A stretch of DNA of 7,211 nucleotides from a bacterium (GCA_029548585.1 JAKPNC010000091.1:1-7211), one strand, 5' to 3'; positions 1 to 6,567 are shown, counted from the first letter of the stretch. The notes: generated by a model from the letters alone, not told the origin. Translations and numbers: made by a program.

Positions 1-692
1 GCTGAGGCAAAAGTCTTATTGGAAAATGAAAGGCTGACAACGGCGCAGCTCTCAAGTTCACCGTGACCCCTGTTGCCCTTCCTGGTATGCCGGGCGAAGA
101 TTGTTTCCACAGGGGATCCCATAACCCACATGAGAAGGTCTATTCCGTGTATCCCAACGAAGGGAATCGTTCCCCCGTAACAGGACCTGTTCCTGAATAT
201 GTAAGAACGTTCGCCGAGCTTGTAGGTCTTCTGAGCGGTTGCCATGAGAGGCTGGCCAATGCTTCCTTTCCTTATCTCGTTATATGCGGCCAGGAATGGA
301 GGGTGGTACCTCATCTCGAGCATTGCGGCATACTCGACGCCGGATTTCCCGTAGGCTGACCTGAGTTCCTGAAGTCCTTCAAGGGTCAGGGCGGAAGGCT
401 TTTCCGACAGGCAGTGGATTCCCCTTTGGAGCATTTCGATTGTTATCTTCCCGTTAAGGTAGTAATATGACCCGACAGCGGCAATGTCAGGCTTGACTTC
501 ATCCGCCATCTTCCTGTAATCTTCAAAAACCTTCATGTGTGGAAACCTTGGCTTCCACATCTCCGCTCTCCTTAATACGTCTTCGTCGGGAGATCCGGGA
601 GCTATGCCCACAATCTCTACGCCCGGACACCTTTCAAGATCCCTGAAGACAATGCCCATATGACCGTGCACTCCAACAATCACAACTTTCAT
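1..692 (-). CDS. Gfo/Idh/MocA-family oxidoreductase, 3' end cut by window edge
   Basis: The minus frame is open from an ATG at 692 to the left edge: 230 residues with no stop, so the C-terminus is missing. The protein begins MKVVIVGVHGHMG, a Rossmann beta-strand and glycine loop; glycines fall at residues 7, 10 and 13, so the first glycine of the usual GxGxxG is displaced. The family's EKP motif is at residues 97-99 (lysine 98 is normally catalytic or cofactor-contacting), and GIHGIDLLMWVMG at 180-192 matches the conserved G-x-H-x-x-D substrate-site helix. The family (usually 330-390 aa) performs NAD(P)-dependent oxidation or reduction of sugars, inositols, biliverdin and similar substrates in the cytoplasm; the substrate here cannot be read. 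TAAGGAGG lies 4 nt before the ATG, fixing the start. It follows the amidohydrolase gene by 51 nt and is probably its co-transcribed partner. Confidence 0.9.
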   Translation of the reverse strand, partial: MKVVIVGVHGHMGIVFRDLERCPGVEIVGIAPGSPDEDVLRRAEMWKPRFPHMKVFEDYRKMADEVKPDIAAVGSYYYLNGKITIEMLQRGIHCLSEKPSALTLEGLQELRSAYGKSGVEYAAMLEMRYHPPFLAAYNEIRKGSIGQPLMATAQKTYKLGERSYIFRNRSCYGGTIPFVGIHGIDLLMWVMGSPVETIFARHTRKGNRGHGELESCAVVSLSFSNKTFAS

Positions 693-743
693 AATGCCTC
701 CTTATCTCGTTCAGAGGAATGGCAAAACCGAAATATAAAACCA

Positions 744-1607
744 CTATATCCCGAGGATCCTCCTGGCATTGTCTTCCACGATCTTTAAATATGCCGTTTC
801 GGAAATCCTGCCAGATTCGCGGGAACGCCTGAAATAATCCACTATTTTTCCAGGAATGTCAGGTTCCTGATGGCATAAATCCGTTCCCAACAGAAGCCTG
901 TCCCTGTAAGTGTTGAGAAAATCGTAACCGTATTCAGGATCCCTGGTTATAGCGTTATACCCGCTGCCCGCAGAGAGGTCCCCGTAAAGGTTGGGGTATT
1001 TTTCCATGAGAGACTGTATCCTGCCGGGCAGCTTCACCGGCCCCGCAGGGTATTCAGTCTTCCTGGCAGTACCGGTATCATAGCTGATCTCGTCCCAGAA
1101 AACCATGGCGTGCCCTATGAAGATGGTTTCAGGACAAAGACCGAGAACCTTTTCAAGACCTGGAAGGCCGGGGCTGTCCACAAGTCCGTAAAATCCTCCA
1201 ATCTTCCTGTATAGATGGAAGAGCACCGGCATGCCGGCCTCTCCGCACTGCCTGTAAAGGTTGATGCACAGTGGATCGTCAACCGGAAGATTTGCCGTAA
1301 GCTCGCCGAATCCTTTGCAGCCTTTCTCCCGGTAGTAATTCAGAAGGGGTAAAAAATCAGTTTCGGGAGAATTCCCGCCGGCACGGGGATCCACGCAGCA
1401 GAATGGAATTATCCTGTCGGGATGCCTGCGGTAAACCCTGACGGCATCTTCGGTCCCGAACCTGAAAAAATTGGTTTCCGGGCTGTCCCCAAGCGGAAGG
1501 AGGACTGACTTTTCTATGCCAAGCAGATCCATCCTTCCAAGAAGATCTTTCTCCGTGAAAGGTTTCCTTCCCCAGACGGTAAGTATGTGGGTATGTATGT
1601 CCAGCAT
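744..1607 (-). CDS. metal-dependent amidohydrolase (amidohydrolase_2 / COG2159-like)
   Basis: A 287-residue TIM-barrel hydrolase of the amidohydrolase superfamily. The metal ligands expected for the family are visible: HTH at residues 5-7 (HxH), H131 at the end of the strand PVLFH, H166 in FIGH, and D243 in LLLGTD. KGFGEL at 98-103 and NLYGDLSAGSG at 206-216 are also typical barrel-strand ends, and the C-terminus (EDNARRILGI) is the standard closing helix. Family members hydrolyse or decarboxylate cyclic amides, lactones and aromatic acids; the substrate is not inferable. The ATG follows the rocD TGA with no intervening base, and GGGAGTG just upstream inside rocD serves as Shine-Dalgarno, so translation is probably coupled. 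The stop is TAG at 744-746. Length and motifs look intact. A TatD-type DNase is less likely because the internal motifs fit COG2159 better. Confidence 0.88.
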   Translation of the reverse strand: MLDIHTHILTVWGRKPFTEKDLLGRMDLLGIEKSVLLPLGDSPETNFFRFGTEDAVRVYRRHPDRIIPFCCVDPRAGGNSPETDFLPLLNYYREKGCKGFGELTANLPVDDPLCINLYRQCGEAGMPVLFHLYRKIGGFYGLVDSPGLPGLEKVLGLCPETIFIGHAMVFWDEISYDTGTARKTEYPAGPVKLPGRIQSLMEKYPNLYGDLSAGSGYNAITRDPEYGYDFLNTYRDRLLLGTDLCHQEPDIPGKIVDYFRRSRESGRISETAYLKIVEDNARRILGI

Positions 1608-2813
1608 TCATACACTCCCGGTCAGGACATTCTCTATGCGTTCAAGCGCCCAGTCCAGATCCTGCTTTTCTACAATAAGCGGCGGGGCAAACCGGATGAC
1701 ATTCTCGTGGGTTTCCTTGCACAGGATACCCCTGGACATGAGGGCCTCGCAGAACTTTCTTGCACCGCCGGCAACGGCTTCCAGCTCAACCCCTATAAAA
1801 AGGCCCCTGCCCCTGACCTCCCTTACATGGGGACTTTTTATTCTTTTCAGGGCGTCGAGAAAATATCTTCCCATCTTTTCCGAATTTTCAATCATCTTCT
1901 CATCTATGAGAACCTTAAGGGCAGTCCTTGCCACAGCACATGCAAGCGGATTGCCTCCGAAGGTGCTTCCATGGTCTCCCGGCATGAATACCCCGAGAAC
2001 ATCCTTGTTGGAAAGAATGGCCGATATGGGATAGAGCCCTCCTGAAAGCGCTTTTCCCACCAGAGACACGTCGGCTTCGATACCCTCGTGCATCTCTGCA
2101 AGCAGCCTGCCCGTGCGCCCCAACCCCGTCTGTATTTCATCCAGAATAAGAGGAACATTATTTTTTGAGCAGATCTCCCTTGCAGATTTAAGATATCCCA
2201 CGGGCGGTATTATTATTCCTGCTTCGCCCTGGATGGGTTCAACAAGAAAGCCCACGGTATTCGGTGTTATTGACCTTTCGAGGGCGTCAGCATCCCCAAA
2301 GGGGATTACCACAAATCCGGGGGTAAAAGGGCCGAAGCCATCCCTGTATTGCTTCTCGGTGCTGAAACCCACTATGGTTATAGTCCTGCCGTGGAAATTA
2401 TTTGCGCACACTATGACCTGGGCCTTATCACTGGGTACGCCCTTTTCCCTGTATCCCCATTTCCTTACTGCCTTGATCACCGTCTCCACGGCCTCTGCCC
2501 CGCTGTTCATCGGAAGAACCATATGAGAATTCGTAAGAGTGCATATCTCCTGGTAAAAAAGGCCGAGTTGATCGTTACGGAAAGCCCTTGAAGTGAGGGT
2601 TATTCTCCTTGCCTGTTGAGTAAGAGCCTCAACAATCCTCGGATGGCAGTGACCCTGATTTACCGCCGAATAGGATGAAAGGCAGTCCATGTACTTTCTG
2701 CCTTCTACATCCCAGACCCATATCCCCTCTCCCCTTTCGAGAACGACATCGAGGGGCTTGTAATTTTTTGCTCCGTATCTTTCTTCAAGCTCAATGTATT
2801 GCCTCATATCCAT
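1608..2813 (-). CDS. rocD: ornithine aminotransferase (ornithine--oxo-acid transaminase)
   Basis: 401 residues, class III PLP-dependent aminotransferase, full length. It transfers the delta-amino group of ornithine to 2-oxoglutarate, giving glutamate 5-semialdehyde (cyclising to pyrroline-5-carboxylate) and glutamate. The N-terminal stretch YGAKNYKPLDVVLERG followed by LSSYSAVNQGHCHP is strongly OAT-like. By my manual alignment to human OAT the key residues are present: Y18 (Y55), Y48 (Y85), R143 (R180), E192 (E230), E197 (E235), D225 (D263, pyridine nitrogen), K254 (K292, Schiff base), T284 (T322) and R374 (R413). These include the ornithine-specifying Tyr/Arg/Glu set, which argues against acetylornithine or GABA transaminase. 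The start is supported by GGAGGAG immediately upstream of MDMRQY. It heads the leftward operon and is transcribed divergently from pilB. Confidence 0.95.
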   Translation of the reverse strand: MDMRQYIELEERYGAKNYKPLDVVLERGEGIWVWDVEGRKYMDCLSSYSAVNQGHCHPRIVEALTQQARRITLTSRAFRNDQLGLFYQEICTLTNSHMVLPMNSGAEAVETVIKAVRKWGYREKGVPSDKAQVIVCANNFHGRTITIVGFSTEKQYRDGFGPFTPGFVVIPFGDADALERSITPNTVGFLVEPIQGEAGIIIPPVGYLKSAREICSKNNVPLILDEIQTGLGRTGRLLAEMHEGIEADVSLVGKALSGGLYPISAILSNKDVLGVFMPGDHGSTFGGNPLACAVARTALKVLIDEKMIENSEKMGRYFLDALKRIKSPHVREVRGRGLFIGVELEAVAGGARKFCEALMSRGILCKETHENVIRFAPPLIVEKQDLDWALERIENVLTGSV

Positions 2814-3058
2814 GGTCTCCTCCCATTATTTATCATATATCTGGTCCATCACCCCTGTGCTGTCCGCCTGCTTCCTGACAAGCCTCTGACGTGGGGTATC
2901 TCCGGAAGCTAACATGAAGAGAACCCATTCATACGAGGTTAAACCTTCTTATCCCAACTTCTCATTCTTCATGCGGACGAGAGACTTGCTGCTGCTTTTC
3001 TGTTTAATCCCGGGCAACCTCCGTGTTAAGATGTATGAGGCATTTGCCTACATTTCAG

Positions 3059-3075
3059 GAAGGCTCCCTGCCTTC
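3059..3075. repeat. 6-bp inverted repeat (hairpin) in rocD upstream region
   Basis: GAAGGC (3059-3064) and GCCTTC (3070-3075) are perfect complements around a 5-nt loop TCCCT. A surrounding imperfect pair, TCAGGAAGG (3055-3063) against CCTGCCTGA (3080-3088), could form an alternative fold. No T-tract follows on either strand, so it is not a convincing terminator. If rocD is transcribed from the far promoter near 3200, this hairpin would lie in its leader RNA. Confidence 0.4.
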
Positions 3076-3198
3076 AAATACCTGCCTGAGGAGTTTTCCT
3101 GCCCTTGTAAGTCATAACGCCGGCAACCCATCCGGGATCGGTCATCATGTATATATTAATTCTTTTCTTATCCTTTGAATTACTAAAAAAGCCCGTGG

Positions 3199-3213
3199 TA
3201 TGATTATATCATA
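3199..3213. promoter_or_regulatory. AT-rich dyad between divergent promoters, candidate operator
   Basis: TATGAT (3199-3204) and ATCATA (3208-3213) form a perfect 6-bp dyad with a 3-bp centre. It sits about 20 bp upstream of the pilB -35 and overlaps the minus-strand extended -10. A dimeric regulator bound here could act on both transcripts. The symmetry may be partly chance in AT-rich DNA. Confidence 0.35.
3203..3211 (-). promoter_or_regulatory. possible extended -10 promoter towards rocD
   Basis: On the minus strand the sequence reads TGATATAAT, a perfect extended -10 (TGnTATAAT). There is no good -35 (only a T-run at the right distance), which is acceptable for extended -10 promoters. Transcription would start near 3196 and give rocD a leader of roughly 380 nt. 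No better promoter was found closer to rocD, but this assignment is inference. Confidence 0.4.
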
Positions 3214-3232
3214 TGAGCAGGTTTAAAAAAAT

Positions 3233-3261
3233 TTGACATTTATACTGCTTAATGTTATTAT
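3233..3261 (+). promoter_or_regulatory. sigma70 promoter of pilB operon
   Basis: Perfect -35 TTGACA (3233-3238), 17-bp spacer, and TATTAT -10 (3256-3261, 5 of 6). An A/T-run just upstream of the -35 resembles an UP element. The predicted start of transcription is near 3268, giving a leader of about 49 nt. It also shows that a longer in-frame reading beginning at the TTG of 3233 is not the true pilB start, because that TTG is part of the -35 box. Confidence 0.8.
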
Positions 3262-3295
3262 CGCAGGACAAAAAACAGTAAACCGATACCGGGAA

Positions 3296-3308
3296 CCTGT
3301 GACACAGG
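3296..3308 (+). promoter_or_regulatory. 13-nt perfect dyad at pilB ribosome-binding site
   Basis: CCTGTGACACAGG is a perfect inverted repeat about a single central A, lying about +29 to +41 of the predicted transcript. As RNA it folds into a 5-bp stem with a GAC loop whose 3' arm includes the AGG of the only visible Shine-Dalgarno (AGGA, 3306-3309). It could be a DNA operator or an RNA element masking ribosome access. Confidence 0.45.
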
Positions 3309-3316
3309 ATATAAAA

Positions 3317-4993
3317 ATGGAAAGAAAAGGACTCGGCCAGATCCTACTTGAGAAGGGGCTTATAACCAACGAGCAGCTTGAAAGAGCTCTTTTGCAGCAG
3401 GTCAACGAAAAAAAGTACCTGGGCGAAGTCCTCGTTGAAAGGAAGTTGGTAACAAATGAACAGATAGTCGAATGCCTTACCGAGCAGAAAAAAGCCGACA
3501 CTGTCAGTCTTAAATCCATTAAGAATCTCAAGCCGGAGGTAGTAAAGCTCATACCGGAAAATATAGCGAGAAGGTACAGACTGATAGCCATCGCCAAGGA
3601 AGGCGAACGCCTCGTGGTAGCCATGGAGAATCCAACGGATATCGTGGCCATTGACGCTGTCACCCGCATGGCTGACCACAGGGTGAAGGTTCTCAGGGCC
3701 TCTTCGGATGACATATCCCAGGTAATCGACAAGAATTATTCCGAATCGGCAGACCTTTCCAAAACGGCTTCCGCCCTTGAAAGTGCGGATTCAGATGAAA
3801 ACAGACAGGTGGACGTCCAGCAGCTGCGGGTAGCGGCCGAGGATGTCCCCATAGTGCGTTTTGTAAACTCACTATTCATCGAGGCCGTCCAAAAAAGAGC
3901 CACAGATATACACCTGGAACCACAGGAGGAAAAGGTATCCGTCAGGTTCCGTATAGACGGAATGCTGCAGAACGTTCCGCCGCCTCCCAAGAACTCTTAC
4001 ACCGGCATAGTCACAAGGCTCAAGATACTCTCCAACCTCGACATAGGCGAAAGAAGGCTTCCACAGGACGGCAGAACAAAGATCAAGATTGCATCAAAAG
4101 ATATAGACATAAGGGTTTCCACGCTTCCTGCAATTTACGGTGAAAAGATAGTAATGAGGCTTCTTGACAGGCAGTCCCTGGTCAAGACCTTCAGGGAAGC
4201 AGGTTTCGGAGAAGAGGATGAACGAATGTACAAGGAAGGGTTGAAAAAACCTTACGGCATGATAATGGTTACCGGACCAACAGGCTCGGGTAAAACAACT
4301 ACGCTTTATTCCGGGCTCAATTACATAAACACCCCGGAAAAGAATATCATTACCATAGAGGATCCCGTAGAATACGAGATGGCCGGTATAAACCAGGTTC
4401 AAATCAAACCAAAGATAGGGTTGACTTTTTCAGCTGTCCTGAGGACATTTCTCAGGCAGGATCCAGATGTCATAATGGTGGGAGAAATAAGGGACCTGGA
4501 GACTGCCCAGATAGCCATACAGGCTGCCCTCACGGGCCACCTTGTAATATCCACCATACATACTAACGATACGGTTTCCACCCTTTCAAGGTTCAATTTC
4601 ATGGGGGTTCCCAGTTACCTGATCGCCGAGGCAATACACCTTATAATCTCTCAAAGACTTGTACGCAAGATATGCCCGTCGTGCAGGGAAGATGATCCCG
4701 ATGGCGCGGAAATGCTTGCCAGAATAGGCATCCCCCTGGGTAAAAATCGTGTCTTCAGAGGAAAGGGATGCATCGACTGCAACCAGACAGGATACCTCGG
4801 CAGGACGGCTATTTTCGAGATCCTGAAGATGGACAGGGAGATAAAGTCGGCAACGGTGGAAAACCGCAGAGAAGAGGAATTAAGGCAAATATGCGCTAAA
4901 AAAGGCATGAGGTCTCTCAGGGACGCTGCGCTCGAAAAGGTTTTTTCAGGGATTACCACGGTCGAGGAACTGATAACCAAAACCCTCTCCTGA
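3317..4993 (+). CDS. pilB: type IV pilus extension ATPase PilB
   Basis: 558 residues from ATG 3317. Hexameric cytoplasmic ATPase that powers pilus polymerisation through PilC. The N-terminus has two 24-residue MshEN-type motifs (5-28 and 34-57) separated by five residues, followed by the rest of the T2SSE N domain. The middle domain begins near 175 (ATDIHLEP at 195-202, VRFRIDG at 209-215). Catalytic motifs are intact: Walker A GPTGSGKTT 320-328, Asp box ITIEDPVEY 345-353, Walker B DVIMVGE 384-390, His box TGHLVISTIHTND 406-418, and a zinc-type tetracysteine C453/C456 with C485/C488. GspE of type II secretion is the close alternative; the pilin downstream favours PilB. The start was chosen because the promoter occupies the frame upstream and MERKGLGQILLEKGLI fits family N-termini. 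The Shine-Dalgarno is weak (AGGA, 7 nt spacing). GTG 3299, also in frame, is a less likely start. Confidence 0.95.
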   Translation: MERKGLGQILLEKGLITNEQLERALLQQVNEKKYLGEVLVERKLVTNEQIVECLTEQKKADTVSLKSIKNLKPEVVKLIPENIARRYRLIAIAKEGERLVVAMENPTDIVAIDAVTRMADHRVKVLRASSDDISQVIDKNYSESADLSKTASALESADSDENRQVDVQQLRVAAEDVPIVRFVNSLFIEAVQKRATDIHLEPQEEKVSVRFRIDGMLQNVPPPPKNSYTGIVTRLKILSNLDIGERRLPQDGRTKIKIASKDIDIRVSTLPAIYGEKIVMRLLDRQSLVKTFREAGFGEEDERMYKEGLKKPYGMIMVTGPTGSGKTTTLYSGLNYINTPEKNIITIEDPVEYEMAGINQVQIKPKIGLTFSAVLRTFLRQDPDVIMVGEIRDLETAQIAIQAALTGHLVISTIHTNDTVSTLSRFNFMGVPSYLIAEAIHLIISQRLVRKICPSCREDDPDGAEMLARIGIPLGKNRVFRGKGCIDCNQTGYLGRTAIFEILKMDREIKSATVENRREEELRQICAKKGMRSLRDAALEKVFSGITTVEELITKTLS

Positions 4994-5051
4994 TGGAAGT
5001 GCCACCCGGGATCAAACCGGCATTCATGGAAATCATGGAGAAGAGGAATAA

Positions 5052-6278
5052 ATGGCAAAATACAATTACATGGCACGGGATAAGAACGGCAACAAGGTTT
5101 CGGGAAACATGGATGCAGTTTCAAACCTTTCGGTTATAACAAAACTAAGGGAACAGGAACTGGTGCCGGTGGAACTGCAGTTAGCCGGTCAGCCCGAAAG
5201 CAGGCATCCTAAGAATGATTTCAGGGCTTCGGGAGGCAGAAGGAAGGTTAACCTGAAAGAGTTGTCTGTTTTTACGCGCCAGACGGCGGCAATGCTTGAT
5301 GCGGGAGTTTCCATCGTGGAAATACTCGGAGACCTCAGCTCCCAGACTCCCAACAGGTATTTTTCCTCTCTCCTGAAAACCATTGCAAAGGATATACAGG
5401 AAGGCAATACATTCTCCAGGTCCCTTGCCAGGCATCCGAGGGTATATTCTCCACTTTACATTGCCCTGGTGAGCGCCGGAGAAGAGAGCGGAAACCTTGC
5501 GGAGGTCATGGCAGAACTTGCATCAAACTTAGAGGACCAGATTACCCTCATAAGCAAGGTAAGACAGGCTGTCAGTTACCCGGCTATTGTGTCCCTCTTT
5601 TTCCTGGGAGTCCTTGGTTTTGTCTTCCTCTTCCTCCTGCCAAAATTCCAGGAGATATTCAGCGATTTCAAGGCAAAATTGCCGGCTTTCACTCTTGTAA
5701 TACTTAATATCAGCAAGTTCCTTGTTTCAGCGCTCCCCTTCATACTTTTTGCTATTGTCATGCTTTTCTTATTTCTTGCCCTGATGGTAAAAACCCCCTC
5801 AGGCAGGGAGAGTATTGACAGGGCAAAACTCTCATTCCCGGTATTCGGGCCGCTGATTCTCAAAATAAGCCTGGCAAGGCTGGCAGGATCCCTTGCAACA
5901 CTTCTTACGGGGGGGGTAACCATCGTTGCCGCACTCGACATCGTATCAAGAACCGCAGGCAACTCCGTCATAGAGAATACGATGCTCAGGGTTCGGGAAG
6001 GAGTTCTCAAGGGATCCCTTGTCGGCGCCGAGATGAAGAAATACAGGATATTCCCCGTATTATTCGTGAGAATGGTTTCAGTCGGAGAGGATACAGGCAA
6101 AATGGAAGAGATGCTAAACAGGGTTGCCAAGTTCTTCAGGGACGAAGTGGATGCAACCCTTAACATACTCGCATCAATACTCGAGCCCGTACTGATCATA
6201 AGCCTTGGAGTTGTAGTGGGTATCGTGGTGCTTGCAATCTACCTGCCCATATTCAACCTTGCAAGCGCTATGAAATAA
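5052..6278 (+). CDS. pilC: type IV pilus inner-membrane platform protein PilC
   Basis: 408 residues, typical length for PilC/GspF. It forms the membrane platform that couples the PilB motor to pilin polymerisation. The N-terminus MAKYNYMARDKNGNKVSG is the standard PilC start. Two T2SSF domains follow: about 70-195 (FTRQTAAMLDAGVSIVEIL, then GEESGNL 143-149, YPA 176-178, LPKFQEIF 196-203) and about 270-395 (LARLAGSLATLLTGGV, then the equivalent GEDTGKMEEML at 345-355). Predicted membrane helices are about 178-196, 223-246 and 378-398. The start has GAGGA 5-9 nt upstream. It begins 58 nt after the pilB stop with no terminator between, so the two are probably co-transcribed. No pilT lies between them. 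GspF is the alternative family name; the neighbouring pilins favour PilC. Confidence 0.95.
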   Translation: MAKYNYMARDKNGNKVSGNMDAVSNLSVITKLREQELVPVELQLAGQPESRHPKNDFRASGGRRKVNLKELSVFTRQTAAMLDAGVSIVEILGDLSSQTPNRYFSSLLKTIAKDIQEGNTFSRSLARHPRVYSPLYIALVSAGEESGNLAEVMAELASNLEDQITLISKVRQAVSYPAIVSLFFLGVLGFVFLFLLPKFQEIFSDFKAKLPAFTLVILNISKFLVSALPFILFAIVMLFLFLALMVKTPSGRESIDRAKLSFPVFGPLILKISLARLAGSLATLLTGGVTIVAALDIVSRTAGNSVIENTMLRVREGVLKGSLVGAEMKKYRIFPVLFVRMVSVGEDTGKMEEMLNRVAKFFRDEVDATLNILASILEPVLIISLGVVVGIVVLAIYLPIFNLASAMK

Positions 6279-6285
6279 TGGGAAA

Positions 6286-6314
6286 TTGACAGGGAAAAAA
6301 GATTGTTATAGAAT
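6286..6314 (+). promoter_or_regulatory. sigma70 promoter upstream of pilin gene
   Basis: TTGACA (6286-6291), exactly 17 bp, then TAGAAT (6309-6314, 5 of 6). It begins 8 nt after the pilC stop, which implies that the pilin genes are expressed independently of, and probably more strongly than, pilBC. The predicted start near 6321 gives a leader of about 390 nt before the pilin ATG. No convincing sigma54 -24/-12 site was seen, although pilin genes in several proteobacteria use one. Confidence 0.7.
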
Positions 6315-6358
6315 ATGGTTGCTTCATTAAGAGGTCATACTTTGTTTTTTTTCGGCAA

Positions 6359-6372
6359 AATATTTGATAATA
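6359..6372 (+). repeat. 14-nt direct repeat, copy 1
   Basis: AATATTTGATAATA occurs here and again, identical, at 6538-6551. This copy lies about 38 nt into the predicted pilin leader; the second copy is largely the loop of the hairpin at 6524-6567. Confidence 0.7.
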
Positions 6373-6382
6373 ATCGTGTCAT

Positions 6383-6393
6383 AAAACGGGTGA
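6383..6393 (+). repeat. 11-nt direct repeat AAAACGGGTGA, copy 1
   Basis: AAAACGGGTGA occurs at 6383-6393 and again at 6470-6480, 87 nt apart. Both copies contain CGGGT, which could pair with ACCCG at 6580-6584, so they may compete for one partner strand. Confidence 0.6.
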
Positions 6394-6469
6394 ATTGAGA
6401 TTGTTCAATGACAAAGAAGATGCGGAAAGGGTGATAAGGGCTTAAATCTTTTCCACACGATATGCCGGG

Positions 6470-6480
6470 AAAACGGGTGA
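6470..6480 (+). repeat. 11-nt direct repeat AAAACGGGTGA, copy 2
   Basis: Identical to 6383-6393. It lies directly before the hairpin at 6484-6521 and next to CCGGG (6466-6470), which can pair with CCCGG at 6581-6585. Confidence 0.6.
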
Positions 6481-6483
6481 GAC

Positions 6484-6521
6484 CTTTCCAACTGAAGCAA
6501 TTTATTTTTCAGCATGGAAAG
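6484..6521 (+). repeat. leader hairpin A
   Basis: Lower stem CTTTCCA (6484-6490) with TGGAAAG (6515-6521), perfect 7 bp. Upper stem CTGAA (6492-6496) with TTCAG (6508-6512), joined through a small internal loop (A opposite CA). The apical loop is 11 nt and AT-rich. No T-tract follows, so it is not an intrinsic terminator. Confidence 0.55.
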
Positions 6522-6523
6522 AC

Positions 6524-6567
6524 GGGCAGGATAAAAGAATATTTGATAATACTCTTTGGTCCTGCCT
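6524..6567 (+). repeat. leader hairpin B
   Basis: GGGCAGGA (6524-6531) pairs with TCCTGCCT (6560-6567): 7 Watson-Crick pairs plus one G-U. A 2x2 internal loop follows, then AAAGA (6534-6538) with TCTTT (6553-6557). The apical loop 6539-6552 carries most of the 14-nt repeat. It starts 3 nt after hairpin A. The downstream TTTAAC is too short a T-run for a terminator. Confidence 0.55.
6538..6551 (+). repeat. 14-nt direct repeat, copy 2, in hairpin loop
   Basis: Exact second copy of AATATTTGATAATA (first at 6359-6372, 179 nt away). Nearly all of it is exposed in the 14-nt apical loop of the hairpin at 6524-6567, a position suited to recognition by a protein or another RNA. Confidence 0.7.

Larger units (their letters stand above)
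2814..3232. other. divergent intergenic region between rocD and pilB
   Basis: No convincing gene in either strand. Short open frames exist (for example plus 2914-3117, minus 3074-3148) but lack ribosome-binding sites and recognisable domains. The stretch should hold the rocD promoter, the rocD leader and the upstream part of pilB control. It contains an inverted repeat at 3059-3075, an AT-rich dyad at 3199-3213 and an extended -10 on the minus strand, listed separately. It is GC-richer near rocD and strongly AT-rich from about 3150 onward, typical of promoter DNA. Confidence 0.6.

Noticed and set aside
63..359. 98-residue plus-strand open frame
   Set aside because: It is antisense to the oxidoreductase, which shows clear family motifs, and has no ribosome-binding site or domain.
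1471..2045. Plus-strand open frames across the amidohydrolase/rocD junction
   Set aside because: Antisense shadows of two well-supported genes; composition is low-complexity Ser/Arg-rich as expected for a shadow frame.
2914..3117. 67-residue plus-strand open frame in the intergenic region
   Set aside because: No Shine-Dalgarno, no recognisable domain, and no promoter pointing into it.
5576..6199. 207-residue minus-strand open frame
   Set aside because: Lies wholly antisense to pilC, whose domains and membrane helices are clear.
6341..6352. T-rich run as an intrinsic terminator after pilC
   Set aside because: No GC-rich hairpin precedes it; the only nearby stems are 3-4 bp.
6408..6434. Eight-codon leader peptide MTKKMRKG
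   Set aside because: No ribosome-binding site and no run of one regulatory amino acid codon tied to pilin synthesis; likely chance.
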